In this document: in pieces, positions 37,542 to 46,739 of the stretch
How positions within the stretch are numbered: the first letter of the stretch is position 1
How the letters are laid out: every line of letters begins with the position of its first letter
The notes under the pieces: model-generated
Told to the model about the DNA's origin: nothing
Seen by the model: only the letters and a program-made list of their open reading frames with translations
Database searches by the model: none
Translations under genes and position numbers: made by a program
Source of the DNA: Streptococcus thoraltensis DSM 12221
GTDB lineage: Bacteria > Bacillota > Bacilli > Lactobacillales > Streptococcaceae
Direction of reading: 5' to 3'
Assembly (NCBI RefSeq): GCF_000380145.1
Contig: NZ_KB904587.1
Span: 122,899 to 186,898, forward strand
DNA length: 64,000 bases

Positions 37542-37753
37542 CATAGTCTTTTGAATTAACTTTACTACACCATCACTTTCGACTTGCTGTACTTATGCTC
37601 AATGAAAATTAGAAACAGACTAGGCAACACAGATAGCAGATAGAACTGAAGTCCACTAAATCAAGTCAACAAGGTTTGCTTTTGATTTTCAAAAAGTATC
37701 AAGTACTGTTCTGCGTTTCAGTTTCTTGTCTGAAAGTTGATTCATTTGACTAT
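37542..37753. repeat. MITE-like repeat family 1, copy D, carrying a nested family 2 element
   Basis: The family 1 termini CATAGTC...GAATTAA and TGACTATA enclose a full family 2 copy (37595-37699) inserted in the core. Without it the element would be about 107 bp, like the others. Confidence 0.85.
37595..37699. repeat. MITE-like repeat family 2, nested copy
   Basis: ATGCTCAATGAAAAT... to ...TTTTGATTTTCAAAAAGTAT, with the shared interior gcagatagaactgaagtcca. It interrupts repeat 1 copy D. Confidence 0.85.
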
Positions 37754-37869
37754 AACTAGTCTTTTTCAAAAGAAACGGTAGGTGTCACTATCTCCATTTC
37801 TTTAAAACTTGAATGAATTTTAGAAACACTGCCCTGTAAATTGTTGATGAGCGACTTGAATGTCAGTCT

Positions 37870-37975
37870 TATAGTCTTTTGAATTAAGGTTGAGACATCG
37901 TCACTTTCGCCTTTCCCTACTCAAGTGTTGCCCGTGTCCCAGCTCTTTGTCTCAATCTTAATTCATTTGACTATA
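37870..37975. repeat. MITE-like repeat family 1, copy E
   Basis: 106 bp with intact termini TATAGTCttttGAATTAA and TTAATTCatttGACTATA. With copy D it fills most of the 740-base gap between the MazG-like gene and ung. Confidence 0.88.
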
Positions 37976-37995
37976 TTTAGCATAAAGTCTTCTTT

Positions 37996-38649
37996 CTACT
38001 GTAACCAGTCAATAGACTTCTGATGAGTTTCTTCTAAAAACTGGTTGGTTTTAGAGAAAGGCTTACTGCCAAAAAAGCCACGGTAGCTTGACAGTGGGCT
38101 CGGGTGTAGAGCCTCAAGAATGAGATGTCTCTGGTTCTTAATCAGTCTTTTTTTCTTACGAGCATAGGCACCCCAGAGGATGAAAACTAACGGTTCTTCT
38201 CTTTGATCAAGTAAAGAGATGACAGCGTCAGTAAATGGCTCCCAAATAATATCCGCATGTCCATTCGCCTGTCCCGCAGGCACGGTTAGACAAGCATTTA
38301 ACAGAAGCACTCCCTGCTCAGCCCAAGGCGTCAAATCATGATGACTTCTGGGACCAATATCGTCCGCTAATTCCTTCAAGATATTTTGTAAGGAAGGCGG
38401 AGCCGGCATATCATCAGGCACTGAAAAAGATAAGCCTTGTGCCTGCCCTGGTCCATGGTAAGGATCTTGACCAAGAATGAGAACCTTGACCTGATCGTAA
38501 TCTGTGCTTGCAAGAGCTTTAAAAACGTTCTTTCGTTCGGGATAGATAATTTCCTGAGCGTACACAGCATCTAAGAAATGATTGATTTTAGAAAAATAGC
38601 CTGCTGGCAATTGTTTTTTTAACAAATCATGCCATTTAGAATGTCCCAT
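37996..38649 (-). CDS. ung: uracil-DNA glycosylase
   Basis: This 217-residue enzyme removes uracil from DNA. The water-activating motif [19 protein letters not shown] is at about residues 60-78 and the C-terminal [13 protein letters not shown] at about 186-198. GGAG precedes the ATG. A PEBP-family gene lies upstream on the same strand. Confidence 0.96.
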   Translation of the reverse strand: MGHSKWHDLLKKQLPAGYFSKINHFLDAVYAQEIIYPERKNVFKALASTDYDQVKVLILGQDPYHGPGQAQGLSFSVPDDMPAPPSLQNILKELADDIGPRSHHDLTPWAEQGVLLLNACLTVPAGQANGHADIIWEPFTDAVISLLDQREEPLVFILWGAYARKKKRLIKNQRHLILEALHPSPLSSYRGFFGSKPFSKTNQFLEETHQKSIDWLQ

Positions 38650-38658
38650 ATCTTACTC

Positions 38659-39159
38659 CTATGAACGTCCTACGAAATCATGACTGGCTTGAGCTAAGAT
38701 ATGACCATTCATAGCGTGACGAAGCTCATTAAGGAAGAAGCCTTCTTTTAAGTCAAGTTCTTTATCTAAAGCATAGACTGTCAAGGTATAAAGATGGTCT
38801 TTGTCGGGTGGGCAAGGACCGATATAAGTTTTTGACAAATCCCCAAAATCTTTATCCATAAATTTACTGGTTAAACTATTTGAGCCTTTGAGGTGCTCTT
38901 TATCTTGACTGGCAAAATCTTCTGCAATCTTGGTTTTTTCTGGAGAGGCATTAGCTACAACCCAGTGGATGTACTCAAAACCACAGACTGGAATGGCATC
39001 AATATCTGTAAAGGTCCAGGCTAGGCTAACCGTATTTTCAGGTAAATCAATTATCTCAAAAGGAAAGGATGTCGCAGAAAAACCGTCAAGCGGCTTATCT
39101 GTGTATTTACTATACAAATCTGGAAGGGTATTGTTTTCAAAATAATGATTAATTTTCAT
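38659..39159 (-). CDS. YbhB/YbcL-type phosphatidylethanolamine-binding protein (PEBP) family
   Basis: This 166-residue soluble protein matches the bacterial Raf-kinase-inhibitor-like family: SLAWTFTDIDAIPVCGFEYIHWVV (about 46-69, which gives the conserved D-P-x-W/H core), YIGPCPPDKDHLYTLTVYAL near 113-132, and a C-terminal LAQASHDFVGRS. Its cellular role is unknown. GAGG before the ATG at 39159 decides the start over an upstream GTG. It overlaps no neighbour but is ten bases from ung. Confidence 0.82.
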   Translation of the reverse strand: MKINHYFENNTLPDLYSKYTDKPLDGFSATSFPFEIIDLPENTVSLAWTFTDIDAIPVCGFEYIHWVVANASPEKTKIAEDFASQDKEHLKGSNSLTSKFMDKDFGDLSKTYIGPCPPDKDHLYTLTVYALDKELDLKEGFFLNELRHAMNGHILAQASHDFVGRS

Positions 39160-39210
39160 CAGAACCACCTCAACTTTCTTGATTCTATTTTAGCATAACG
39201 GCGAAAGAAA

Positions 39211-39235
39211 AAGGCTTGGAAGGGTATCCAAACCT
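39211..39235 (-). terminator. terminator after the permease gene
   Basis: AAGGTTTGGA pairs with TCCAAGCCTT (one U-G pair), followed by a T-rich tract on the minus strand. Confidence 0.7.
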
Positions 39236-39245
39236 TAGCATAATT

Positions 39246-39914
39246 TTAAAAAGACAAACGTTTTTCCATTTTTTCCTGCCCGATGGCATACAGAGTACAA
39301 ATAACCCAGTACATGAGCGCGACAACGATGTAGACTGTCATATAGTCTGATTTGGCACCGCCGATGATTTTAGCCTTGTTAAACATTTCTGGGACTGTAA
39401 TCATAGCTGTCAAAGCTGTACTTTTAACCATATCCAATAGCACATTACTCAAAGGTGGAAGCGCGATCCTAACAGCTTGGGGAATAATGACCTTTCGGTA
39501 AATAATTGAAGTTTTAAGCCCAAGGGAGCGAGCGGCTTCCCATTGTCCTTTATCAACAGCTCCTAATGAAGAACGGATAATTTCTGAAATGTAGGCACTG
39601 GACATAGAGGTGAAGGCAATGATAGTTGCTGCAATGGCATCTAATTCAATCCCCATAAATGGAAGACCAAAGTAGATGAAAAACAGCAACACCATTAAGG
39701 GAATTCCTCGCATGAGTGATACATGGGCAGCTGCCAGCCATCTCAATGGCAAGAGATGCGACATGCGACAAAGGGCAACGAAAAATCCTAGAATGGTTCC
39801 CAAGAAAAATCCGACCAGTGATAGGGCTAGGGTGTATGGGAGTCCTTCTAAAATAACAGGGATAGCTTCAATAGCTAACTCCGGATTAAACAAGGCTTGC
39901 CAATTGATGGACAT
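39246..39914 (-). CDS. amino-acid ABC transporter permease
   Basis: This 222-residue membrane protein is a HisM-type channel subunit with several hydrophobic helices and the coupling loop EAARSLGLKTSIIYRKVIIP (about 125-144). AAAGGAG precedes the ATG. The upstream gene encodes a binding lipoprotein, and a family 2 repeat has inserted between them. No ATPase gene is adjacent, so an ATPase elsewhere (for example that at 4062-4691) must serve it. Cystine or another polar amino acid is a plausible substrate. Confidence 0.88.
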   Translation of the reverse strand: MSINWQALFNPELAIEAIPVILEGLPYTLALSLVGFFLGTILGFFVALCRMSHLLPLRWLAAAHVSLMRGIPLMVLLFFIYFGLPFMGIELDAIAATIIAFTSMSSAYISEIIRSSLGAVDKGQWEAARSLGLKTSIIYRKVIIPQAVRIALPPLSNVLLDMVKSTALTAMITVPEMFNKAKIIGGAKSDYMTVYIVVALMYWVICTLYAIGQEKMEKRLSF

Positions 39915-39949
39915 ACTATATCTCCTTTACTTATCCAAAGAGAAGACTG

Positions 39950-40053
39950 ATACTCAATGAAAATCAAAAGCAGACTAAGCGACACAGATAGCAGATAGAA
40001 CTGTCTTCATCAAATCAAGCCAACAACGTCTGCTTTTTATTTTCGAAAAGTAT
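39950..40053. repeat. MITE-like repeat family 2
   Basis: 104 bp from ATACTCAATGAAAATCAAAA to TATTTTCGAAAAGTAT, with the inner inverted GCAGAC/GTCTGC. It separates the binding-protein and permease genes of one transporter. Confidence 0.85.
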
Positions 40054-40096
40054 GAGTCTATCACCCAGTCTCCTGCGTAAGCATCAATCAAAAGAT

Positions 40097-40972
40097 TTAG
40101 TCTTTATTTGAAACATCAATTGTTGGTAAATTTTCAGTGCCTTTTTCAGGTTTTGTTAAATCCTGTCCTGCATAATACTTTTCTGAAATTTCTTTGAGTG
40201 TTCCATCTTCTTTCATTTCCTTGATGACACTGTCCAGTTTTTTCTTGAGCGATTTATCTTTTTTACTCATAACAATTCCTTGTTCCGTTGGATTGTATTT
40301 GACCTCACCAACTTTAACTTTGATGTCTGGGTATTGTTTCGTCACAAACTTGACAGCTACTTTTTGAGTGTAATAATCATTTGGAATAAAATCTGTACGA
40401 CCTGTAGAGACGTCACGAAGATAGACATCGTTGGTCACATTATCATAGATAACTGGCTCTGCACCTTGTTTTTCAGCGATTTTCATGTACTGAGTTCCAG
40501 CACCACCACCAGCTTTCTTTCCTTTCCAGTCAGATAGGTCTTTGGCTTTAATATTAGAAGAACCATCTTCACGGACAATCATACCGCCAACTGAATACTT
40601 GTAAGGAATAGAGAAATTGTATTTCTTAAGGCGTTCTGGTGTTGTGTCAAAATTATTGACAGCAACATCGACTTTACCACTATCAACTGAAGTAAAGGCT
40701 TCTGCCACACCGATTTCTTGGTAGTTCACTTTTACATCAAGACGCTTACCAATTTCATTCATCATGTCGATTTCATAACCGATAAGTTTTTTATTGTCGT
40801 CATAGTATGAGGTTGGATAGAGCGTTGCAGGTGTTGCGACTTCCAAAACACCTGCTTCCTTTACTTTGTCCCAACTAGACTCACTTTTAGTTGCTTTATC
40901 GTTTGAACAAGCAGCTAAAAGGCTAGCAGCCATACCCAATGACACAAGTGCAGTAACTTTCTTAATCATCAT
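40097..40972 (-). CDS. amino-acid ABC transporter substrate-binding lipoprotein
   Basis: This 291-residue family-3 binding protein has a signal peptide ending in LLAAC (Cys about 22) and starts its mature domain near residue 40 (GVLEVATPATLYPTSYYDD). The extended C-terminal tail after residue 265 (GQDLTKPEKGTENLPTID) is unlike the paralogues in this window. It is paired with the permease at 39246-39914. AAGGA precedes two adjacent ATGs. Confidence 0.88.
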   Translation of the reverse strand: MMIKKVTALVSLGMAASLLAACSNDKATKSESSWDKVKEAGVLEVATPATLYPTSYYDDNKKLIGYEIDMMNEIGKRLDVKVNYQEIGVAEAFTSVDSGKVDVAVNNFDTTPERLKKYNFSIPYKYSVGGMIVREDGSSNIKAKDLSDWKGKKAGGGAGTQYMKIAEKQGAEPVIYDNVTNDVYLRDVSTGRTDFIPNDYYTQKVAVKFVTKQYPDIKVKVGEVKYNPTEQGIVMSKKDKSLKKKLDSVIKEMKEDGTLKEISEKYYAGQDLTKPEKGTENLPTIDVSNKD

Positions 40973-41066
40973 ATCATCCTTTTAATTTTTTTATAAGACT
41001 GAAAAGGCTTACTCGAATAGTTTACTGCATTTTTTCACTTCTTTCAAGAAGAACACCTTGAAACTA

Positions 41067-42509
41067 TCAAACAAATTGATTCTCATTTTCAAACAATTCT
41101 CCTAATTCTAACAGTAAGTCTTCTCTTCCTTTTGCAGCTGTCGCTTGAACACCAAGAGACAAACCAGATTCTGTGCGATAAATCGGAAGGTTAATAGAGG
41201 GCTGCCCAGTGAGATTTGCTTGCTGGGTAAATGGTGTCCAGTCCAGACTATGCTGGAACATCTGCCAGATAATATCTTGTTGTTCTGACTGATTAAAATC
41301 ATCAATATGTTTTAAATGGTTTCTTAGCTGGTCTGATAAGTCAAACTGCCCATGCTTAGGGGCAACGTCTGCTACTGTTGGCGACAAGAGAATATCATAT
41401 TTTTCATGAAAATCATGCATCAAACGGCTATATTGATCCCATTGTGACAAAATCTTAGAATAGGTCTTAGCAGGAACTTTTTGACCACTTCGATAAATAG
41501 CCCAGGTCATCAGCTCCATATCATCAACTGTCATTTGACGTCCTAAGCTGGCTTCTATACTATCAAACATGGCAGCCGTTTCGACTGAATTCATGATGTA
41601 ATAAGATTTCATAGCTTCAATACCGTCCAATGGCTGTTTATCGAGAACAAAAACCTCGTGGCCTTCTTTTTCTAAGAAGTGCGCAGCTTTCTTAACAGCA
41701 CAAATAGCTTCAGCCGATACCTGTCCACCGATAGGAGATTCCAATTGCAAGGCAATTCTCAAGGGTTTTATGGATTTTTCAAACAAATCCTCATGACTAA
41801 GTCGAGGCAATACAAATGGGCTTTCCATCTGACACGCTTGAAAGTGTTCTAACAGATGTTTGGTATCTCTGATAGTCTTTGTCAGAGCAAAATTAACCGA
41901 TGCCCCCTGCCAGCCGCGATAGGAGTTGGGACCGACGGGAATGCGACCACGCGTTGGTTTCAGTCCAATAAGACCGTTGAAAGAGGCTGGAATTCGAATG
42001 GAACCACCACCATCACTAGCAGCTGCTAGTGGACTGACCCCAGAAGCAACAAGAGCCGCCGCACCACCAGATGACCCGCCTGCATTACGCCTGGTATCAT
42101 CTGGAAGATTGACTGGACCATGTAGTTGGCTATCAGAGGTATTTTTAAAACCGAACTCTGGGGTGTTTGTTCGCCCGAGGACGATAAAACCGAGTGATTC
42201 CAGTCCTTTGACATAGTTATCAGACTGCTTGGCACGATAGTTTGCAAATAAGCATGATCCTGATGTTGATAGCTCTCCAGCCTGCTCTTGTCCCAAGTCC
42301 TTCAAGAAAATAGGAACCCCTGCAAATGGTTGAGTAGTGAAATCTCTATATTCCGACTCAGCCAAAGCTTTCTCGAAACGTGTGTTTGTGATGGCATTTA
42401 ATCTGGGATTTTCCTTTTCAGCTTTGGCGATAGTCTCTAGGACTAATTCCTTAGCTGAAACTTCCCCAGAGCGGACACTTTTTGCCATATCAGTTGCATC
42501 TTTAAACAT
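41067..42509 (-). CDS. amidase
   Basis: This 480-residue protein belongs to the amidase-signature family, related to GatA. The Ser-cisSer-Lys triad region is visible in AGGSSGGAAALVASGVSPLA and GGGSIRIPASFNG, with an N-terminal lysine in FLKDLG. The substrate is unknown; no GatB or GatC gene lies nearby, so it is probably not the tRNA amidotransferase. The start at 42509 follows GAGGTTAGG, in preference to an upstream start. It follows the pyrE terminator. Confidence 0.85.
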   Translation of the reverse strand: MFKDATDMAKSVRSGEVSAKELVLETIAKAEKENPRLNAITNTRFEKALAESEYRDFTTQPFAGVPIFLKDLGQEQAGELSTSGSCLFANYRAKQSDNYVKGLESLGFIVLGRTNTPEFGFKNTSDSQLHGPVNLPDDTRRNAGGSSGGAAALVASGVSPLAAASDGGGSIRIPASFNGLIGLKPTRGRIPVGPNSYRGWQGASVNFALTKTIRDTKHLLEHFQACQMESPFVLPRLSHEDLFEKSIKPLRIALQLESPIGGQVSAEAICAVKKAAHFLEKEGHEVFVLDKQPLDGIEAMKSYYIMNSVETAAMFDSIEASLGRQMTVDDMELMTWAIYRSGQKVPAKTYSKILSQWDQYSRLMHDFHEKYDILLSPTVADVAPKHGQFDLSDQLRNHLKHIDDFNQSEQQDIIWQMFQHSLDWTPFTQQANLTGQPSINLPIYRTESGLSLGVQATAAKGREDLLLELGELFENENQFV

Positions 42510-42583
42510 CCTAACCTCTTTCTTTTTCAAAGACGAGTATTACTCTTCAAACAGTATTATTAATGATGAGCATTATACCAAAA

Positions 42584-42608
42584 AAGAAGCTGACTGGAGC
42601 AGCTTCTT
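42584..42608 (-). terminator. pyrE terminator
   Basis: AAGAAGCTG pairs with CAGCTTCTT around a 7-base loop, then six T on the minus strand. Confidence 0.85.
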
Positions 42609-42613
42609 GATTT

Positions 42614-43243
42614 TTAATCTTGCCAATTCTCTTGATCTTCCTTAAATTTTTTCAAGAGCATGAGACCATCAGCATTGATATAGCCTTGAACTTTGGCGAC
42701 TTTAATCAATTCGCTGTAGTTTGAAAGGGTCACTAATTTGATATTAGCTTCTTCAAAGTTTGCTTGAGCTTTGGGTAATTCATAAGTGAAAATAGCAACC
42801 ACACCCAAAACTTCTACCCCTGCATCCTGAGCAGCTTTAACAGCATCCAAAACAGACCCACCAGTTGAAATCAAATCTTCAATGATGACCATTTTTTCAC
42901 CTTTGACCACACGCCCTTCAATCTGATTACCAGCGCCGTGATCCTTAGGTTTTGAACGGATGTATGAAAATGGCAAGTTCATCTTATCGGCAATAATGGC
43001 TCCATGTGGAATCCCTGCTGTCGCTGTCCCCGCAATGACTTCTACCTCGGGAAAATGTTCTCTAATCACTTCAACAAAACCATTTTCAATCAAGGTACGT
43101 GTCTCTGGATAAGATAAGGTAATGCGGTTATCAGTATAAATGGGCGATTTGATACCAGATGCCCATATGAAAGGATCTTCTGGTTGTAGATAAACGGCTT
43201 TAATGTCTAATAAATCTGAAGCAATTTGTGTGGCAAGTGTCAT
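42614..43243 (-). CDS. pyrE: orotate phosphoribosyltransferase
   Basis: This 209-residue enzyme forms orotidine 5'-phosphate from orotate and PRPP. The PRPP loop [18 protein letters not shown] is at about residues 116-133. GGAG is seven bases before the ATG. It follows pyrF with a 41-base gap and shares its attenuated transcript. Confidence 0.96.
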   Translation of the reverse strand: MTLATQIASDLLDIKAVYLQPEDPFIWASGIKSPIYTDNRITLSYPETRTLIENGFVEVIREHFPEVEVIAGTATAGIPHGAIIADKMNLPFSYIRSKPKDHGAGNQIEGRVVKGEKMVIIEDLISTGGSVLDAVKAAQDAGVEVLGVVAIFTYELPKAQANFEEANIKLVTLSNYSELIKVAKVQGYINADGLMLLKKFKEDQENWQD

Positions 43244-43284
43244 AACAGTCTCCTTTTTGACTTTTTAGTAATTGTATTTATGGG

Positions 43285-43983
43285 TTATAATGAAGCATTC
43301 CAATCAGCCTTAATGGCTTGGTAGGCTTGGTAAGGATCGGCTGCTTGAGTGATTGGTCTGCCAACTACAATAAAGTTTGAACCCGCAGACCTAGCTTGAC
43401 GGGGTGTCATTATGCGCTTTTGATCACCGCAGTCTGAACCAGCCGGACGAATGCCGGGTGTTAGGCAAACAAAATCTATCGACGTCGCCTCCTTAATTAG
43501 TCCAACCTCATGTGCCGAACAAACAACACCATCTAAACCAGCCTCCGCAGTTTTTTTAGCGTAATGTCTGACAGAATCTTCTAAAGTAGTTTGAATATTT
43601 TGATTGTCTTGCATCTGTTCTTGACTTGTAGAAGTTAGCTGGGTAACGGCAATTAAGATACCTTGCTTGCCAAATCCGCGTTTTGCTGCTGCCATCATCT
43701 CTACACCACCTGCCGCATGAACATTGGTCATATCAACTCCAAGCTCGGCTAAAACTCTCATGGCTGCTTCAACCGTGTTAGGGATGTCATGTAGCTTCAA
43801 ATCCAGAAAAATACTGTGTCCCATGGATTTGACATAAGAAATAATCTCAGCACCACAGGCATAGTAGAGCTCCATCCCAATCTTGACATAAAGGCTTTCA
43901 CCTTCTGGAAATTTTCCTAAAAATCTCTTAACGCTATCACCATCAGGAAAATCAAGGGCAATAATCGGTCTCTTTTCAAACAA
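43285..43983 (-). CDS. pyrF: orotidine 5'-phosphate decarboxylase
   Basis: This 232-residue enzyme makes UMP. The catalytic KxD motif is in [13 protein letters not shown] (about 58-70), and the C-terminal phosphate loop is [14 protein letters not shown]. Translation appears to start at a TTG (43983), which has GGAG six bases upstream and gives [13 protein letters not shown]. The leader carries a PyrR-type attenuator. Confidence 0.95.
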   Translation of the reverse strand: MFEKRPIIALDFPDGDSVKRFLGKFPEGESLYVKIGMELYYACGAEIISYVKSMGHSIFLDLKLHDIPNTVEAAMRVLAELGVDMTNVHAAGGVEMMAAAKRGFGKQGILIAVTQLTSTSQEQMQDNQNIQTTLEDSVRHYAKKTAEAGLDGVVCSAHEVGLIKEATSIDFVCLTPGIRPAGSDCGDQKRIMTPRQARSAGSNFIVVGRPITQAADPYQAYQAIKADWNASL

Positions 43984-44003
43984 TTTGGTCTCCTTTGCAA
44001 AAT

Positions 44004-44032
44004 AAAAGCCTCACCAGAAACGGCAAGGCTTT
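44004..44032 (-). terminator. pyr attenuator terminator
   Basis: AAAGCCTTGCC pairs with GGTGAGGCTTTT on the minus strand, followed by ATTTTG, between the PyrR site and pyrF. Confidence 0.8.
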
Positions 44033-44117
44033 ACGAAAACAAGGAACTTTCCTTTTTCAGACCAGTCAGACTAAGCTAACTGACTATATTATTCCGAAAG
44101 AGATCCGCAGACCTCAA

Positions 44118-44138
44118 CCTTCTATGCCTCTCTGGACT
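44118..44138 (-). promoter_or_regulatory. PyrR-binding element of the pyrF-pyrE leader
   Basis: The minus-strand RNA contains AGTCCAGAGAGGCATAGAAG, matching the PyrR anti-antiterminator loop consensus (UCCAGAGAGGCU...AAGG). With UMP or UTP, PyrR binding favours the downstream terminator. pyrR itself is not in the window. Confidence 0.88.
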
Positions 44139-44262
44139 TAGTTAAAGGTTATTTAATTTCATCCATTATATCCAATTGTTAAGCCCTTGTCAAAATATAA
44201 TCCGCATTTTCCAGTCATTCTATGAGAAATGCTAACAATATCTTATCTTTCAGATGGCTTTA

Positions 44263-44277
44263 TGATACAATATTGCT
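44263..44277 (+). promoter_or_regulatory. extended -10 next to the LysR-gene start codon
   Basis: TGATACAAT (44263-44271) with a weak TTATCT 17 bp upstream (44243-44248), then six bases to ATG at 44278 and no ribosome site. Confidence 0.5.
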
Positions 44278-45186
44278 ATGCGAATCCAACAATTACAATA
44301 CATTATAAAAATCGTAGAAACTGGTTCAATGAATGAAGCAGCTAAACAACTCTATATTACACAACCCAGTCTTTCCAACGCTGTTCGTGATTTGGAAAGC
44401 GAAATGGGTATTACTATTTTTATTCGTAATCCAAAAGGAATCACACTGACTAAGGATGGCGTTGAGTTTTTGTCTTACGCTCGACAGGTTATTGAGCAGA
44501 CTGACCTTCTCGAAGAACGCTATAAAAATCCAACAGCTCAGAGGGAACTTTTTAGTGTATCGTCTCAACACTACGCCTTCGTTGTCAATGCCTTTGTCTC
44601 ACTGTTAAATAAGACGGATATGACGAAGTATGAGTTATTTTTGCGTGAAACGAGAACGTATGAAATTATTGATGACGTTAAGAATTTCCGTTCTGAGATT
44701 GGTGTGCTGTTCCTCAATAGCTACAACAGGGATGTTTTGACAAAATTGTTTGACGACAGTCACTTGGTAGCGACTAATCTATTCTCGACTCAACCGCACA
44801 TTTTTGTCAGCAAGGACAATCCTTTGGCAACCAAAGAGGTCATCCAACTGGAAGATCTGGCAGACTTTCCTTACCTCAGCTACGATCAAGGGGTTCATAA
44901 TTCTTTCTACTTCTCTGAAGAAATTATGGCTCAGGTTCCTCATCCCAAGTCCATTGTGGTGTCAGACCGTGCAACACTTTTCAATCTTATGATTGGTCTT
45001 GATGGCTATACCATCGCAACAGGTGTCTTAAACAGCAAACTTAACGGTGACAATATTGTGTCTATTCCACTTGATGTTGACGACCAAATTGATATTGTCT
45101 ATTTAAAACATGAGAAGGCCAATCTTTCAAAAATGGGTGAGAAATTCATCGATTACTTGCTGGAAGAAGTACAATTCAAAAAATGA
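44278..45186 (+). CDS. LysR-family regulator, CpsY/MetR-like
   Basis: This 302-residue transcription factor has the N-terminal winged helix-turn-helix (SMNEAAKQLYITQPSLSNAV, residues 17-36) and a periplasmic-binding-protein-like effector domain (about 90-300). It strongly resembles the streptococcal CpsY/MetR group, regulators tied to methionine supply and surface properties. No methionine genes are adjacent, so its targets lie elsewhere. It is divergent from pyrF. The start lacks a ribosome site. Confidence 0.85.
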   Translation: MRIQQLQYIIKIVETGSMNEAAKQLYITQPSLSNAVRDLESEMGITIFIRNPKGITLTKDGVEFLSYARQVIEQTDLLEERYKNPTAQRELFSVSSQHYAFVVNAFVSLLNKTDMTKYELFLRETRTYEIIDDVKNFRSEIGVLFLNSYNRDVLTKLFDDSHLVATNLFSTQPHIFVSKDNPLATKEVIQLEDLADFPYLSYDQGVHNSFYFSEEIMAQVPHPKSIVVSDRATLFNLMIGLDGYTIATGVLNSKLNGDNIVSIPLDVDDQIDIVYLKHEKANLSKMGEKFIDYLLEEVQFKK

Positions 45187-45211
45187 TTGACAGCTTGTCA
45201 ATCATTTTTTA
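45178..45211. terminator. bidirectional terminator
   Basis: AAAATGATTGACA and TGTCAATCATTTTT pair around a short loop. The stem overlaps the ends of both convergent genes. Confidence 0.85.
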
Positions 45212-45965
45212 ATTCCTTTAATATTAGGCTATTCATTTGATCAAAATAGAACTTTTCTCGATTATAGACAACATCACAACACAGAGCTAAATCAATAATT
45301 TTCGCTAAAAAAGTTTGTGATGAAAAGCCAGTTGTCCGATGGAGTTCCTCTTCATCGAAAGATTGGATCAAATGCGCTAATGGATTGCGAACTGACTTTT
45401 CAAATTCCCGCAAATCTGAAACTGTCTTTTTAACGGTTTCATCTAAATCAGTGTGTTGAATCAATTCTGATAAACTGCTAGAAGTTACTTTTCCATCTCG
45501 TTTTTTAGAAACATACGATATTATCGCCTTATTATTAGAAGCATGCATTTTATGAAAATTCCAGGTATCATATTGAGATGATTTAGAATTATTAATATAG
45601 TCAGCTAATTCAGGCACTTGATTTTCAAGAAGTTCTAAAAATAAGCGATATAAGATGGGGCTAACAGCTCTGACAAAATCGATAATCTTGCCATTGCGTA
45701 GCTTAGCTTCTAAGTCGAAAATATAATTGGCTAGCAACTCTTTCTCATAAGGATTGGATATCAGTTGATGATTAAAGTAAGCTTCGCACTGCTTTCTTTC
45801 CTTTTCTTTCTTGAAAAGATAAGCAACATTCAGTTCTCTACGCTCCTTCAAACTTTCTAAAAGAAAATAAGTTTCATCATTTATCTTATCGTCAAGAATT
45901 TCCCATAAGTGATGGTAAGCGTATAAATCTAAAAGAACAGCAATCTTATCAGTATCTATAGTCAT
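45198..45965 (-). CDS. unknown protein with HEPN-type RNxxxH motif
   Basis: This 255-residue, mostly helical protein has no signal or membrane segment. Near the C terminus EKSVRNPLAHLIQSF holds R-N-x3-H (Arg193, His198), the active-site pattern of HEPN ribonucleases such as Csm6, RelE-independent toxins and abortive-infection proteins. No CARF or nucleotidyltransferase domain is apparent in the N-terminal half. The ATG (45965) lies one base after the deoD stop, so translation is coupled to deoD. A role in RNA cleavage is inference; I do not recognise a named family. Confidence 0.7.
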   Translation of the reverse strand: MTIDTDKIAVLLDLYAYHHLWEILDDKINDETYFLLESLKERRELNVAYLFKKEKERKQCEAYFNHQLISNPYEKELLANYIFDLEAKLRNGKIIDFVRAVSPILYRLFLELLENQVPELADYINNSKSSQYDTWNFHKMHASNNKAIISYVSKKRDGKVTSSSLSELIQHTDLDETVKKTVSDLREFEKSVRNPLAHLIQSFDEEELHRTTGFSSQTFLAKIIDLALCCDVVYNREKFYFDQMNSLILKELKND

Positions 45966-45966
45966 G

Positions 45967-46677
45967 TTATTCCGCAATCAAGGTCTCTAGTCCTACCTTC
46001 ATCATGTCAGTAAAGGTATTTTGACGTTCTTCTGCTGTCGTGTTTTCATCAGGATATACCAAACTATCAGAAATAGTCATGATGGCTAGGGTATCAACAC
46101 CATGTTGTGCTCCAAGGTAATAAAGAGCTGCCGCCTCCATTTCAATCGCTTTTACACCAAGCTCACCCAACTTCATGTCGCGTTCTGGAATGTTCGAGTA
46201 GAAGACATCAGAAGACAAAACATTACCAACGTGTGTTGTTAAACCAAGGTCTTTCGCAATATGATAGGCCTTATCAAGCAATTGGAAGTTAGCAATTTGT
46301 GGGAAGTCATACTCTGGAAAATCGTTACGGATGATGTTAGAGTTTGTAGCTGCAGCTTGGGCCAAAACCAATTCACGTACATGAACGCTTGGGTCGATTG
46401 AGCCAGCTGTTCCAACACGAATAAGTTTTTTAACGCCGTAATCAACAATTAATTCACGCGCATAAATTGAGATAGATGGCATTCCCATCCCTGTTCCCAT
46501 GACAGAGACACGTTGTCCCTTGTAAGTACCAGTGTAGCCGAACATGTTACGCACTTCATTGAAGCCAACAGCGTCTTCTAAGAAGTTTTCTGCGATAAAT
46601 TTTGCTCGAAGTGGATCTCCTGGAAGGAGAATTTTATCAGCAATGTCGCCTTGTTTGGCGGAGATATGAATTGACAT
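45967..46677 (-). CDS. deoD: purine-nucleoside phosphorylase, DeoD type
   Basis: This 236-residue hexameric-type enzyme splits purine (deoxy)ribonucleosides to base and (deoxy)ribose 1-phosphate. Hallmarks are the start [20 protein letters not shown], the signature [15 protein letters not shown] (about 64-78) and [12 protein letters not shown]. It is near the end of the rpiA-deoB-arsC-punA-LemA-like-deoD run and overlaps translationally with the HEPN-motif gene. Confidence 0.96.
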   Translation of the reverse strand: MSIHISAKQGDIADKILLPGDPLRAKFIAENFLEDAVGFNEVRNMFGYTGTYKGQRVSVMGTGMGMPSISIYARELIVDYGVKKLIRVGTAGSIDPSVHVRELVLAQAAATNSNIIRNDFPEYDFPQIANFQLLDKAYHIAKDLGLTTHVGNVLSSDVFYSNIPERDMKLGELGVKAIEMEAAALYYLGAQHGVDTLAIMTISDSLVYPDENTTAEERQNTFTDMMKVGLETLIAE

Positions 46678-46703
46678 TTTTTATACCCTTTCTTATGGTA
46701 GTG

Positions 46704-46737
46704 TCTGCCGTAGCGACTGCGGCGCCCCGTAGGCAGA
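46704..46737. promoter_or_regulatory. GC-rich hairpin before deoD
   Basis: TCTGCC (46704-46709) and GGCAGA (46732-46737), extended by TA/TA, enclose a GC-rich loop (GACTGCGGCGCCCC), unusual in this AT-rich DNA. Role unknown. Confidence 0.35.
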
Positions 46738-46739
46738 GC

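Noticed and set aside
37542..37975. Possible CRISPR-like repeats before ung
   Set aside because: The repeated units are about 106 bp, differ in internal insertions, and have no regular short repeats and spacers; they are MITE-like.
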